A stretch of 64,000 bases of DNA from Candidatus Obscuribacter sp. (GTDB lineage: Bacteria > Cyanobacteriota > Vampirovibrionia > Obscuribacterales > Obscuribacteraceae). Position 1 is the stretch's first letter, and every line of letters begins with the position of its first letter. The DNA is taken from contig JADYXR010000205.1 of assembly GCA_021772095.1 (NCBI GenBank), forward strand, positions 24,825-88,824. The letters run 5' to 3'. The position numbers were made by a program, and so were the translations under genes. The notes below the pieces were generated by a model. That model saw only the letters and a program-made list of their open reading frames with translations, was not told the origin of the DNA and searched no databases. Of the stretch, positions 51,650 to 61,577 are shown piece after piece.

Positions 51650-52576
51650 CTATTTCGTCTTCTTGTGTTTGGCTGCTGGTTTACCTTTTGTGGCTGCAGA
51701 TTTTTCTTTGAGTTGATGGTGGCGCGCGCTCAAATATGCGTCGACCAATCCCACAGCTTTGTCCTCGAAGTCGGCTCCGGAATAGACTTCCGGCGATTCT
51801 CCGATGCGAGCGAATCTAACTGTTTCAATCCGCCCGCTTGGCTTCCGTCGATACTGACAAAGATACGCTTGCAGGCAAAATCCGTGGGCGAGCACGTTAT
51901 CGCCGACACTTTTCTTGCAATAGATATTGATCACCGGCTTCCCGAGCGCCATCGCGTCATCGATGTTGATGTTGGGATCCATTCCGGAAAGCGCAAGCTG
52001 TTTGCGGCAGCGCGCTTCGGCAATCTTGATGCGATTGATCGCGGCTTGCTGATTCATCCTTAAAAGTGGTGCCAGCTGCTTGTGAGAAGGAAACTGCAAA
52101 CCAATCTGAGGCTTGCCGTTCGACTGGGGCGCTTTCACCTTCTGATCGGCAGGGACAGTCGTCGCCGGAGGCGTACTTGAAGTCGGCACGGACGGAGCAT
52201 CAACAGCTGGAAGCGCCGTTCCCGGCAATCCCGTCGGCGTGACCGTCTTCGCGTCGCTTGCCGGCTGCTCGCCTGCCGGACCATCCGGAACCGCAATCGT
52301 CGTCGTGCCACCCGGTGCAGCCTGTTTCGCCGGCAGCTTTGGGCTCACCCCGGGCGCCGCGGTCTCAGGCGATGAAGCATACGGTACTCCGCCGCTCTTA
52401 GCAGTCCCCGTCTTATCGGGACCTTCGGCATGTGCCCTGGCCGGATCGCTCACGTCGCTTTTAACCGTCTCGTCGCTTGCAGCGTTGGCAGCGCCTGCAA
52501 AGAGAAGCGCTAAGCTTAAAAGTAGTGATAGTTCGCCGTTTGACCGTCTTAGAATCGACACTTCAAGTTGCTCCAA
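51650..52576 (-). CDS. Pro/Ala-rich secreted hypothetical protein
   Basis: Signal-like N-terminus, low-complexity middle, structured-looking C-terminal half. Confidence 0.65.
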   Translation of the reverse strand: MEQLEVSILRRSNGELSLLLSLALLFAGAANAASDETVKSDVSDPARAHAEGPDKTGTAKSGGVPYASSPETAAPGVSPKLPAKQAAPGGTTTIAVPDGPAGEQPASDAKTVTPTGLPGTALPAVDAPSVPTSSTPPATTVPADQKVKAPQSNGKPQIGLQFPSHKQLAPLLRMNQQAAINRIKIAEARCRKQLALSGMDPNINIDDAMALGKPVINIYCKKSVGDNVLAHGFCLQAYLCQYRRKPSGRIETVRFARIGESPEVYSGADFEDKAVGLVDAYLSARHHQLKEKSAATKGKPAAKHKKTK

Positions 52577-52718
52577 TTGCCCAAAACACAGTACCAGTTT
52601 AGCTCAAATTGTTGATTTCACCCTAACGGCTTTGCAGCTGTTTAAATGCACCACTTACCAATCCTGTACAATTTCGGTCCACCTCGCTTGGCACGCCCGT
52701 CCAAGGAATTCAATTGAC

Positions 52719-53297
52719 ATGATCCCAATCAATGAAACTAGTTCGCCACCTCCTGTTTCTGCAATCTCGGAAACGTTTATCGCCCCTTCGAAAAAATCGC
52801 AGCAAGAAATTCTGTCGGCGCTGCTTGCGCTCGACACTGACTCCAGCGCAAAACAACGGCTGAGCGTGCGGCTTTCAGGCAAACAATTTATCATCGCGCG
52901 AAAAAGATTGATTCCCAATCCATTCGCACGATCGATCTTCGGCGTCGTAAATGAAGCATCGACCGGCTCGATCATCGACTACAGCTTCTCCGTCAATCCA
53001 GCTGTGCGAATTATCTTCAGCCTTTGGTTCGGCATGATGACCGCGGTTTTAATAGCCGGTCTAGGTGCCATCATGACTAGTGGCATCACTCAATGGAGAC
53101 TGGAACTGGTTGGATTAGCCGTGGTGTTTCTCGCGGTCGCTCTAGGCGTAGTTGCGCTCTGCCTGCTCGCTAGCCGCAAAGGCGAAAAGGGACTTGAGGC
53201 GAAACTGCACAGCATCATCGGTGACACCACTATGAACATCGCAGTTTCCGACGAAGTCGCCTCACCAAAAGTAATCGAATCAATCAAGATCAGCTAA
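52719..53297 (+). CDS. Hypothetical membrane protein
   Basis: Two hydrophobic helices; ATG at 52719 used instead of the longer ORF antisense to the neighbouring gene. Confidence 0.65.
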   Translation: MIPINETSSPPPVSAISETFIAPSKKSQQEILSALLALDTDSSAKQRLSVRLSGKQFIIARKRLIPNPFARSIFGVVNEASTGSIIDYSFSVNPAVRIIFSLWFGMMTAVLIAGLGAIMTSGITQWRLELVGLAVVFLAVALGVVALCLLASRKGEKGLEAKLHSIIGDTTMNIAVSDEVASPKVIESIKIS

Positions 53298-53494
53298 TTT
53301 CAATCGAAGACTAACCATCGAGCTGCTCGACAGCGAAGCCCAAAAGGTTTCCTGATTGATCTATTGTGCGGATACACTTCGAATGGAGTCAACTGGAGGT
53401 AAATGTTCCAACGAGTTCGTTCGTGTACATTCGCGAGTTCGAATACATCCGAAATAGAGTCGGTTCCAACGATTTCGTTTTGCTCCGAGCTCAA

Positions 53495-54127
53495 TTACGG
53501 TGCAATCATCATCCCGCCGCCCATCGGCATCACCATCATGGAATTGCCGAACGCCGCACGCAACAGATAGACCGATGCAACTGTTCCAGCTGCCGGAGTT
53601 GCCATTCGCAAGCTGCCTTTGACGAGGCGTCCCATAGAACTGCCAAGTCCTTTAGCTTTGATTTTCTTCGCGCCAGTGTTTGAATCGTTCATCGCCTTAT
53701 CGTTGAACTCACTGCTCATGCGGAAACCTTCTTGAGACTCTTTGCTGGTTTTGACTTCTTCCAACTGCTGAGCCATCTGAGTTTGCTGCAGCGCCATTTC
53801 TTGCTGCTGATAAGCGGATGCGTTTTGTCCTGGCATATTTTGATAGCCGAAGTTCTGCTGCTGCATGCCGCCATCGTACGCCTGCCCACCGTATTGATAA
53901 TCCTGTGGAACCTGCGTCGGTGAAACGATCTGATTAAACCCTTGCTGCTGCTGCACCGGATTGTAGTACTGATTAACCGGCTGAGCGGCACAGTTGACCT
54001 GGCTCTGGTCGAAACCCGGAGCCTGCAAATGATAGTCCGAGTAGGAGCCCGCTTCCTGGCAGAACGCCGGAGGAGCGAAGAGGACCAAGCTTAGAAGTAA
54101 CATTGCCAGAGAAGCGATTTTTGTCAT
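53495..54127 (-). CDS. Secreted Gln/Tyr-rich hypothetical protein
   Basis: Signal peptide MTKIASLAMLLLSLVLFAPPAFCQ; Q-rich region; Gly/Met-rich C-terminus. Confidence 0.7.
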   Translation of the reverse strand: MTKIASLAMLLLSLVLFAPPAFCQEAGSYSDYHLQAPGFDQSQVNCAAQPVNQYYNPVQQQQGFNQIVSPTQVPQDYQYGGQAYDGGMQQQNFGYQNMPGQNASAYQQQEMALQQTQMAQQLEEVKTSKESQEGFRMSSEFNDKAMNDSNTGAKKIKAKGLGSSMGRLVKGSLRMATPAAGTVASVYLLRAAFGNSMMVMPMGGGMMIAP

Positions 54128-54410
54128 TGCCGAGTCTCGAAACCTGAAGTCGGTGGGTTTTAATCTCCTCTCAGTCTATGAATCCGAAGCCCGAGGGTCA
54201 ATGGTGAAAACCGCACTGAGACGAGGCGCAAAACCTGAAATGGGTTGAATTTCAGGATATTTCATAACTTGACATCTATCCACTGCCAGCCTAGTATCTA
54301 GTCGCTGCCACTCGTCAATTTCTCTGGGGCAAATGGAGGGAGAGTATGAGCGGCAGCTTTTCTATAGCTACCGAAACGAAATATTTGAAAAATGGCACAT
54401 GTGAAAAGCG

Positions 54411-54440
54411 GCTCCACCAGATGATGAAGCCGCTTCCAAT
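54411..54440 (-). terminator. Terminator-like hairpin downstream of cpaB-like gene
   Basis: AAGCGGCT/AGCCGCTT, T-rich on the minus strand. Confidence 0.55.
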
Positions 54441-54516
54441 TTATTGAACTCGGATTCCGTTTCAATAACAGAGCATCGAATTCCATTTCAACAACAGAAC
54501 ATCGACTCAAACTAAA

Positions 54517-55485
54517 CTAAATGTTGCTCGGCAGCTCGATAACTTGTTTGTTGCCGCCGTTCCACATTTCTATTTCGTGATTGGCTTTTCCAATTGGGGC
54601 AGCGCCAGTCAGGGGTTCGCTTGGGGTGAGTGCAGGGTCCTCCAGTGTCGGTGCATCAGGCATGTTTGGAGGCGGGGGCGGAAGGTCAGGGTTTGCTACA
54701 GCGATTTGCGGGCTGTCGCTGTCATTGAGCTTTTTTGGGAAAAGCGAAGTGACATCGACGGTGATTACAGGAGCGTGATCGCCCTGACTCCGAAGAGACA
54801 GATAGACCTTACTTGCAGCGACGCCTTTGACGAGCTTCTGCGCGTCATCGGGACTGACTGCAACAGTGACAGAGTTAGCAGGGACTGCTTGTGCACCACC
54901 GGGTTGTTTCTGATACATCTGACCGACAGCGATTACTTCGACGTCGGACAAAATCGGCGCAACCTTAGTTTCATAGCCGCTTCCAACCATACTCATAACA
55001 TCGACACGGCTCTCCGGATTGATGAATCCAGCGACACCGGAGTTGGTATCAACACCAAATGTGATGGCACGCATTCCTGGTTTCAAACGTGATTCGAATC
55101 CAAGCGCGATGCCGATAGGAGCTAGATCGTGTTGAGACACAATCTGTCCAGCGGTGATACCGTATTTAGTGACCCGACCAGCTGCCATCGCGGAAGTGGA
55201 AAGAGCATCCGTCGGAATATTTCCAACCGGAATTTTCTTTTCTTCGAGGAATTCGCTGGCAACCGTGACGCCTTCAGGCACATCCTTGAGTGCAACAACA
55301 ACCGTGCCTGTGGCTTTGCTTTTCGCTTCAATATCCAGTTTCGATTTTTCGTAAGCGATTCTCTGAGTTTCCAATTGACCAGTGACGAGCATGGTCGTTA
55401 CACCAGCAATACCTACGATAATCGCAAGCAGCATGGCAGGCGGAATACGAGAGATCATGATTATGAGTGACCTGACTGAGTTCAT
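54517..55485 (-). CDS. CpaB/RcpC-like SAF-domain Flp pilus assembly protein
   Basis: VVALKDVPEGVTVASEFLEEKKIPVGNIP...GRVTKYGITAGQIVSQHDLAP...GMRAITFGVDTNSGVAGFINPESRVDVM. Confidence 0.88.
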   Translation of the reverse strand: MNSVRSLIIMISRIPPAMLLAIIVGIAGVTTMLVTGQLETQRIAYEKSKLDIEAKSKATGTVVVALKDVPEGVTVASEFLEEKKIPVGNIPTDALSTSAMAAGRVTKYGITAGQIVSQHDLAPIGIALGFESRLKPGMRAITFGVDTNSGVAGFINPESRVDVMSMVGSGYETKVAPILSDVEVIAVGQMYQKQPGGAQAVPANSVTVAVSPDDAQKLVKGVAASKVYLSLRSQGDHAPVITVDVTSLFPKKLNDSDSPQIAVANPDLPPPPPNMPDAPTLEDPALTPSEPLTGAAPIGKANHEIEMWNGGNKQVIELPSNI

Positions 55486-56481
55486 TAAAGAACCTCCCCG
55501 AGATTGATCGGAGAAAGACTAACCATTCCCATCATTGAGTGTGAAGCCCAGAATCGTAATAGGAAAAACCCTGAGGCAGATTCAGATAAAAGGTCTTTGC
55601 TAATTCAAAATCGATTCTTGAAAAGTCCCCAAAAACGAATAGAACCCGGCTGAAAGCCGAATTCCATTCGTTGAGTATGGCAGAATCGCTGTAAGAAAAT
55701 TTTGTAAGAATGTAAGAAGGTTGGATACGGACCGTGGCAGCGACACACTTTCATTGTTTTAAAATGTGAATCAGTTTGCCGAATTCCGCAGTATGACCGC
55801 AATTACCTCGTAGGCGTACCCAACCCTTGGACCTTCACTGTGCGGCGGATGCCGTTTGTGTCTTACTCTTACATAGTACTAACCAACAGACCAAGTGGAG
55901 TAAAGCATTTCCTATACTCTTATGGGTGAAAACCTATAATCCGACTATAGGGCGACCAGGAATCCCCACCCCGCGGGAGCCTTCAATATCTTTCCTGGCA
56001 GTCAAACCACTGGCTGTTCAAAACACATCGAATAAACTCTTTGCGATATCACATATAAATAGTAGAGAAATTTATTTCGACCTCCTGCAAAAGGCAGAAC
56101 CAGAGCGGCAATCGAAATATGCATCGGCGATTGCCAATCTTTCGAAAATGCTTTCGGTTCACTGGAAACAGTGTAGCGCTGCGGGGTGCGGAAAACATAT
56201 ATTGCGTCAGGCGTTTGCGAAACCCTGCAGAGCGAGGCGTTTGCAGACGTTTAATCCCAATTGTAGTCAGATTTGAGACTTCAACCGTTATAAATTCGGG
56301 AACGGTTCGCATTCGGGTTAAAACGCCCACCAGTTTCCTGTTTTTCACCAATCTTGTATAGGTTTCCTATAACGATATATATAGAAACCCAAACTCGGCC
56401 GCTCTGCTACCCAGGCATAATCGATGTAAGGGCAAAACCTTTAGACAACTGTCTGATGGTGGGGGCAATTACAATCTATCC

Positions 56482-57126
56482 GTGAACTCAACTACGAACA
56501 TGGGCACGAGAAAGTTCGCAAAAGTTGCTTCGCTGAAAAGCGTCACAAAGCATTTAATCGAACTCGAGCAATACGACTTGTCGTTTGTCTACGCGTTCCA
56601 TTGGGACAAGGAAGAACATATGAGGGAGGCACTTAAGGTGTTGTTATGTAATAAGGATTCTGGTGAGACCAACATTATGACCACCGTAAAGCCAAAGAAA
56701 GACAGAACAGCGGAACGGGAAAACGCCGCGCTGGAAGCCGCTAGAATTAGATGGCTGCTCGCGATCAATCCCAATACGCCACCACCTGTACTCGATCACC
56801 TCGCTCACAACGCGCCGACTCCGCTTCTGGAACGCATTGCCGAGCACCCGAGAGCACATGCAGTGACGTTGACTCGATTGGCGAATCACGATGAATCACA
56901 AGTGCGTGCTGCAGTAGCAGAAAACATCAACACATCTATGAAAACCGTTTGGAAACTCGTAAGAGACCCAAGTCCAGACGTAAGGCTCAGGCTGGCTGAG
57001 AGCTATACGGTTCCGATCGCCGTGCTCAAAACTTTGATTGAAGATGATAATCCGTATGTGTCCGATCGGGCGCAAATGACATTACTCAGATTGATGAGAG
57101 AAGTCTCCGATTTGAGAACTGCGTAG
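56482..57126 (+). CDS. HEAT-like / variant leucine-rich repeat protein
   Basis: Repeats LLAINPNTPPPVLDHLAHN, LLERIAEHPRAHAVTLTRLANH, AVAENINTSMKTVWKLVRD, LAESYTVPIAVLKTLIED. Confidence 0.75.
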   Translation: MNSTTNMGTRKFAKVASLKSVTKHLIELEQYDLSFVYAFHWDKEEHMREALKVLLCNKDSGETNIMTTVKPKKDRTAERENAALEAARIRWLLAINPNTPPPVLDHLAHNAPTPLLERIAEHPRAHAVTLTRLANHDESQVRAAVAENINTSMKTVWKLVRDPSPDVRLRLAESYTVPIAVLKTLIEDDNPYVSDRAQMTLLRLMREVSDLRTA

Positions 57127-57173
57127 ATGTGGTCGCGGAGCCATCCGCGATAGCTAATGAAAAATGGAAAGTG

Positions 57174-57213
57174 GTATCACAGGTCTCCGCGTCACCTCGC
57201 GGGAGCCTGTGAT
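57174..57213 (+). terminator. Terminator-like hairpin
   Basis: ATCACAGGTCTCCGCG / CGCGGGAGCCTGTGAT then TTTTCT. Confidence 0.65.
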
Positions 57214-57260
57214 TTTCTATGCTGGCAGGTTATTTCCAGGTGGCGGCGCTATTTCACGCG

Positions 57261-57323
57261 GCGGCGCTGGTTCTACTGGCAGCGGCGCTGGTTCTAGCGG
57301 CAGCGGCGCTGGTTCTACTGGCG
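57261..57323. repeat. 21-bp tandem repeat, three units
   Basis: GCGGCGCTGGTTCTACTGGCA / GCGGCGCTGGTTCTAGCGGCA / GCGGCGCTGGTTCTACTGGCG. Confidence 0.9.
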
Positions 57324-57370
57324 GCCCTTTTTCTGGTAGCAGCGTTATTTCCAGGCGGCGGCGCTATCTT

Positions 57371-58972
57371 TTATGGTGCCCGTGCTTGCAGATCTTTGAA
57401 CATCACGATCGGGAAATCGCTTTGCTGCGCGACGTTCTTCGCGACCTTGGCGGCCGAGAGCAGCAGCCCGACTTCACGACAATCATCCGGAATGCCGGCG
57501 ATACCAAACGCAAGAGCTAATCTTCGCGTGGCCAGTTCTGAAGTCAAACTGGTGGCAGTTAGCACCTCAATAATCCGGTGTCCGAGAATGGCAGCTGATG
57601 CGGTTTCCGTGCTGGGCAAAATCATCGCGTAGTGAAGCGTTTCATAATGCGCCAGAATGTCGATGTTTCTTTTCACACTGGAAATTCGTCGAGCCACTTC
57701 TGAAACAGCCGTAATCGGCAGTGGGTCTAGTTTGTCAGGACTCCAAACCCAGACTTCAAAAACCATTACTGATAGCGGACTGCTGTTAAATTGAAAACGG
57801 AAATATTCTTGTTCTAAAAAATACTGGAACGCCGGATAAGAAATTATCCCTGTATCAGGGCGTCTGAACGATTTGGCAATCGAATCGATGGCATTGCGAT
57901 CTAACGCTGTCGATTGCAACAAGCTCGCTTTATCTCGAATTTTAGGTTTGTCCGAAAGCACCACGAGTCCGCAGCGCAGCATGTTAAACAGCACAGGGAC
58001 CCAGTCTTTCTTCGCCATCGGACGTTCACGAAGAATATCGAACAGAGTGTTATTGCCATCAAGTAAAAGGTAGAATTGCTTTTGAAAAGCAACGTCGCAC
58101 GGAGCGCCCTTTCCAATAGCTTCTTCGAAGGCTGTCTCGGTGAGATTCGCATCTTTCTTGTCGATGTAACAGTCCATCTTTAAACCGGAGTCGAGCAAAT
58201 ACTTGCTTTGATCCAGCAGTGTTATGCTTTCCATCAGGATCGCGTCGACTCTGCGAACTACGGTTTTTTGTTCTGTGCGCTCATCGCGATAGAAGAAAAA
58301 TCTGCCGTCATCCCATGTCACCAATTCCATGATGGCGAGATCGCCTTTGAGATTGAGCACCTGAGCGTGAGTCAGGTCGCCATCCACGAAATAAAGGTCG
58401 GCACCGGTATCGTCATTGGTGACTGCAAGTCGGCCTGTGTTTTTTCCCATCGCAATCGACTGCAGCAAGTTGGGAATCGGCATGTCTTCGAGTGTTCCTT
58501 CCATGCTCGCGGCCTTGAGCGCGCGTGAAGCCTGGAAGATCGGAAGTTTTGAAGACGTTGAAGAAAGGCTCTGCAAGCCCATAAGTGAAGTGCTATAGCT
58601 GCCGGAAAGACCAGTGTTTCTTTCCATGTTGTCGCCGAGCAACACTGATTGATCCATGCCTTCGGTCATGTTGTCGGTCGATTCGGACAAAACCAGATTG
58701 AGCACCAACGCGACGTCGCCGGTTGTGTATGTCCAGGCTTGCACTTCGTTGCGACCTTCGCCGACCATCAAATCCCAGGTCGGGTCGCCGGTTTCTCTCG
58801 AGCACGTCACGATCAACCGATAAATACTAACCGTATCCGGCATGATCCAGGACATCTCAACTGCGGTGCCACTGCGTGCACGAGCGTTCTCCATCGCATT
58901 CATGACGTCGTCTATTCCCGGAAGCGCTTCCAAGCGGGGCAGACGGAGAGGTATTTGCTTAGGACGATACAT
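57371..58972 (-). CDS. DUF4388 (PATAN-like) protein with degenerate C-terminal GGDEF-like domain
   Basis: GTLEDMPIPNLLQSIAMGKNTGRLAVTNDDTGADLYFVDGDLTHAQVLNLKGDLAIMELVTWDDGRFFFY; C-terminal HYETLHYAMILPSTETASAAILGHRIIEVL. Confidence 0.82.
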   Translation of the reverse strand: MYRPKQIPLRLPRLEALPGIDDVMNAMENARARSGTAVEMSWIMPDTVSIYRLIVTCSRETGDPTWDLMVGEGRNEVQAWTYTTGDVALVLNLVLSESTDNMTEGMDQSVLLGDNMERNTGLSGSYSTSLMGLQSLSSTSSKLPIFQASRALKAASMEGTLEDMPIPNLLQSIAMGKNTGRLAVTNDDTGADLYFVDGDLTHAQVLNLKGDLAIMELVTWDDGRFFFYRDERTEQKTVVRRVDAILMESITLLDQSKYLLDSGLKMDCYIDKKDANLTETAFEEAIGKGAPCDVAFQKQFYLLLDGNNTLFDILRERPMAKKDWVPVLFNMLRCGLVVLSDKPKIRDKASLLQSTALDRNAIDSIAKSFRRPDTGIISYPAFQYFLEQEYFRFQFNSSPLSVMVFEVWVWSPDKLDPLPITAVSEVARRISSVKRNIDILAHYETLHYAMILPSTETASAAILGHRIIEVLTATSLTSELATRRLALAFGIAGIPDDCREVGLLLSAAKVAKNVAQQSDFPIVMFKDLQARAP

Positions 58973-59143
58973 GACAACCAGCGACTAAGAAACTAATTTA
59001 AATGGAGGGGAGGAACATCGGAAGTAAACGGCTAAGTTAAGGTTACCAGATAGTCAGCAATATCAACACTTTTGCGGATTTCGAAAAATCCGAATCCAAG
59101 TTCACCCGTCCGCCCTGGCAGCACCACGGGTAGTGACGCACGA

Positions 59144-59956
59144 TCACGACTTATATCGATGACGCAAACCGCGATTTAACTCTGCCTGAATTTCACCTTC
59201 CAGGCGGCGCGACATCGCCGTGGTAGTGTCCTCGATCTCATCGCGATCGCTCGATGTCTCGTACTTCATCTCTTTCAACAAATGCATTTTCCACGGAATC
59301 GGACGTGATGCCAGGTTGAGAGGAAATGGGAAGAACGGGAAAAACGGAGAGACCGGGAAATAGGGAATCTTCAAAAACTTGGCCAGCGAACCTAAATTTG
59401 CCATCAATGGAACCGCTTCATCACAGCCAAGCGAGGCCAGTGGGAAGATCTTCACGCCTTCTTCGATGGCAGGCAGAAGCCGCGTCCAATCAAATTCTTG
59501 AAGACGATAGCGCTGACTAAACGGCTTGGAGAGCCCGGCAATCCCTTCCGGAAAAATCGCGACGATTTCACCGCGGGAAAGCAGTCGTTTCATGCTCGCC
59601 GAAGACCAGGGCACAAAGCCAATCTCGAGAAGAAAGGCATTAAGACGTTCATCATCGATCCAATCCAGATCGCACATAATGTGCACACGACGAGGGCTTT
59701 TGCTGTTCGACATCATTCCGTAGATCAGCATGAGCGCTTGCCACGGCAGCACACTGCCCTGGTTGCCGACAATCACAGCAGGTCCCGTTTTTGGCAAACG
59801 GTCCAGACCATCGAATTTTACCTTCCACCAATCAAAATAGAGAAAGGAAAGAAACGGCTCAAGGCGCGCCAGAACGCGAACATCAAATCCCCAGTACCGA
59901 TCCGATTTGACGGTCTGCCGAACAAAATCACGATATGTTGCTACGAAGTGACTCAT
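59144..59956 (-). CDS. Lysophospholipid acyltransferase-like protein lacking the catalytic His/Asp
   Basis: VGNQGSVLPWQALM in place of NHSG.LP.D; retains FPEGIAGLSKPF; overlaps upstream paralog by 4 nt. Confidence 0.85.
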   Translation of the reverse strand: MSHFVATYRDFVRQTVKSDRYWGFDVRVLARLEPFLSFLYFDWWKVKFDGLDRLPKTGPAVIVGNQGSVLPWQALMLIYGMMSNSKSPRRVHIMCDLDWIDDERLNAFLLEIGFVPWSSASMKRLLSRGEIVAIFPEGIAGLSKPFSQRYRLQEFDWTRLLPAIEEGVKIFPLASLGCDEAVPLMANLGSLAKFLKIPYFPVSPFFPFFPFPLNLASRPIPWKMHLLKEMKYETSSDRDEIEDTTTAMSRRLEGEIQAELNRGLRHRYKS

Positions 59957-60867
59957 TTTCCTGCTTCTCCTTGACCGGGAGTAACGTCATCATCATCGTC
60001 CCATCCGGTGAACACCGATTTCCTTCGCCGCAGCATATCGTTCAAATCGTCTTGAATCGAGTGCTGAATATCGCGAGCAATGCCGAGGACGAATTTTCGG
60101 TCTTTCGCTTTTGACTTTGGATAGTTTAGTTCGATTGGCTTATGAATGTTAATCATCCATCTCACAGGCAGCGGAATAAATCCAAGTGGAAACGGCAGCC
60201 ATGGGAAACTCAAGGTGATCGGGAAGAACGGCATGCCGACTATGCGCGCGACGTCTCGCAGATTGACGAAGTTAGGAAAAATTTCGTCACCGCCGACAGT
60301 CGAAATCGGAATGATTGGTGTTTGCGTTTCCAGCGCAAGCTGAACGAAACCAGGATGAAAATCGAGAACGCGATAACGATCGCGAAACGGCTTGCCGACG
60401 CCGCGTATACCTTCTGGATATATGCCGACCAATTCTTCAGTGCGCAGCAATTCTTGAGCGTTGGACAAACTGGCGCGCACCTGACCTGTTTCGCGTATCC
60501 ATGTGTTGATGCCAGGAACGCTGAAAAACCAGTCAGTGACCAGGTATCGAATGCGTCGCGGCGAATCGTGATAATTGCACATGGCGATACTGAGCATGGC
60601 GCCGTCAAGCGGAAGCAGCCCCGAGTGGTTACCGACGAGAATGCCGCGACCTTCGCCGGGAATGTTCTCGATGCCACGAATATCGACTTTGAAATAATCT
60701 TCGAAGAGGAATCGAAACAACGGTTCCCATCGAGCATACGTTTTGAGGTTATAGCCAAACTGATCCCCGTCTGCCGCATATCGCTCGCAGTACTTGGGGT
60801 TGCGCTTCTCCAGATAACCGACCGGGTCGGTCAGGGCTAGCGTTTTAAGATACGTCCAATTAGCCAC
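59953..60867 (-). CDS. Lysophospholipid acyltransferase family protein
   Basis: GRGILVGNHSGLLPLDGAML and IYPEGIRGVGKPF; GTG start at 60867 favoured over 60933. Confidence 0.88.
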   Translation of the reverse strand: MANWTYLKTLALTDPVGYLEKRNPKYCERYAADGDQFGYNLKTYARWEPLFRFLFEDYFKVDIRGIENIPGEGRGILVGNHSGLLPLDGAMLSIAMCNYHDSPRRIRYLVTDWFFSVPGINTWIRETGQVRASLSNAQELLRTEELVGIYPEGIRGVGKPFRDRYRVLDFHPGFVQLALETQTPIIPISTVGGDEIFPNFVNLRDVARIVGMPFFPITLSFPWLPFPLGFIPLPVRWMINIHKPIELNYPKSKAKDRKFVLGIARDIQHSIQDDLNDMLRRRKSVFTGWDDDDDVTPGQGEAGK

Positions 60868-61019
60868 AGAAATCCTAAAACTCCCGGTCCAAAAGAGATA
60901 AAGAGCACAGTGCGCTTCACAGTGGTATTCCACCAGCCTTTCGAGCGAGTAGAACTATTCGCACTCTCCTCGTCGCTGGACACATCGGTTCCTTCAGCTG
61001 TCGAGTCAGACTCAGTCAT
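60837..61019 (-). CDS. Small single-TM protein upstream of the acyltransferases
   Basis: MTESDSTAEG...KRTVLFISFGPGVLGFLWLIGRILKR; compatible with operon overlap. Confidence 0.45.
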   Translation of the reverse strand: MTESDSTAEGTDVSSDEESANSSTRSKGWWNTTVKRTVLFISFGPGVLGFLWLIGRILKR

Positions 61020-61258
61020 TGACCTCACCCCATCAAGAGTTGAGCGGATTAATAGAACGTTTAAGACAAGTATAGATACTTGTATAGCGCACTAATAGGC
61101 ACAGTGTAATACCATTAATAAAGATTTACGGCATGACTCTACAGAAGGCAGTCTTGCGGAAATCGACGCGATTCCTACATGAGATAATTCGTTGGTCGGC
61201 GTCCGCTTAAGCGACCGGCAACGCTCACTTTTATTCCGTACCGTCGCTTGGAGACGCA

Positions 61259-61567
61259 ATGCAAACACCAGATATCAACAAGCTTTACGCGCAATTGCAA
61301 CATATGCAGAAAGAAGTCATGAGACTTCAGGATGAACTGAAGAAGATTTCGGTGGAAGGCACGGCCGGCGGCGGCGCTGTCATCGTCAAATGCAATGGCG
61401 CGATGGAATTTCAAACGGTAAAGCTCAGCCCCGAAGCGATCGATCCAAACGATCCAGGCATGCTGCAAGACTTGATCGTGATCGCGATCAACGACGCGAT
61501 TGTTCAATGTCAGGACCTGGCACAAAACAATCTCAAATTACCACCGGGCATGGGCGGCGGATTCTAG
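61259..61567 (+). CDS. YbaB/EbfC family nucleoid-associated protein
   Basis: [53 protein letters not shown]; directly upstream of recR as is common. Confidence 0.95.
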   Translation: MQTPDINKLYAQLQHMQKEVMRLQDELKKISVEGTAGGGAVIVKCNGAMEFQTVKLSPEAIDPNDPGMLQDLIVIAINDAIVQCQDLAQNNLKLPPGMGGGF

Positions 61568-61577
61568 TTTAAACGAA

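Noticed and set aside
52239-52718. N-terminal extension of the 352-aa + strand ORF
   Set aside because: Antisense to the Pro/Ala-rich minus-strand gene; the real protein most likely starts at 52719.
55827-56276. 149-aa + ORF and overlapping minus ORFs
   Set aside because: Composition not protein-like and no ribosome-binding signal or domain.
57164-57520. ORF with GSTGSGAGSSGSG repeats
   Set aside because: Produced by the 21-bp intergenic tandem repeat and overlaps the DUF4388 gene antisense.
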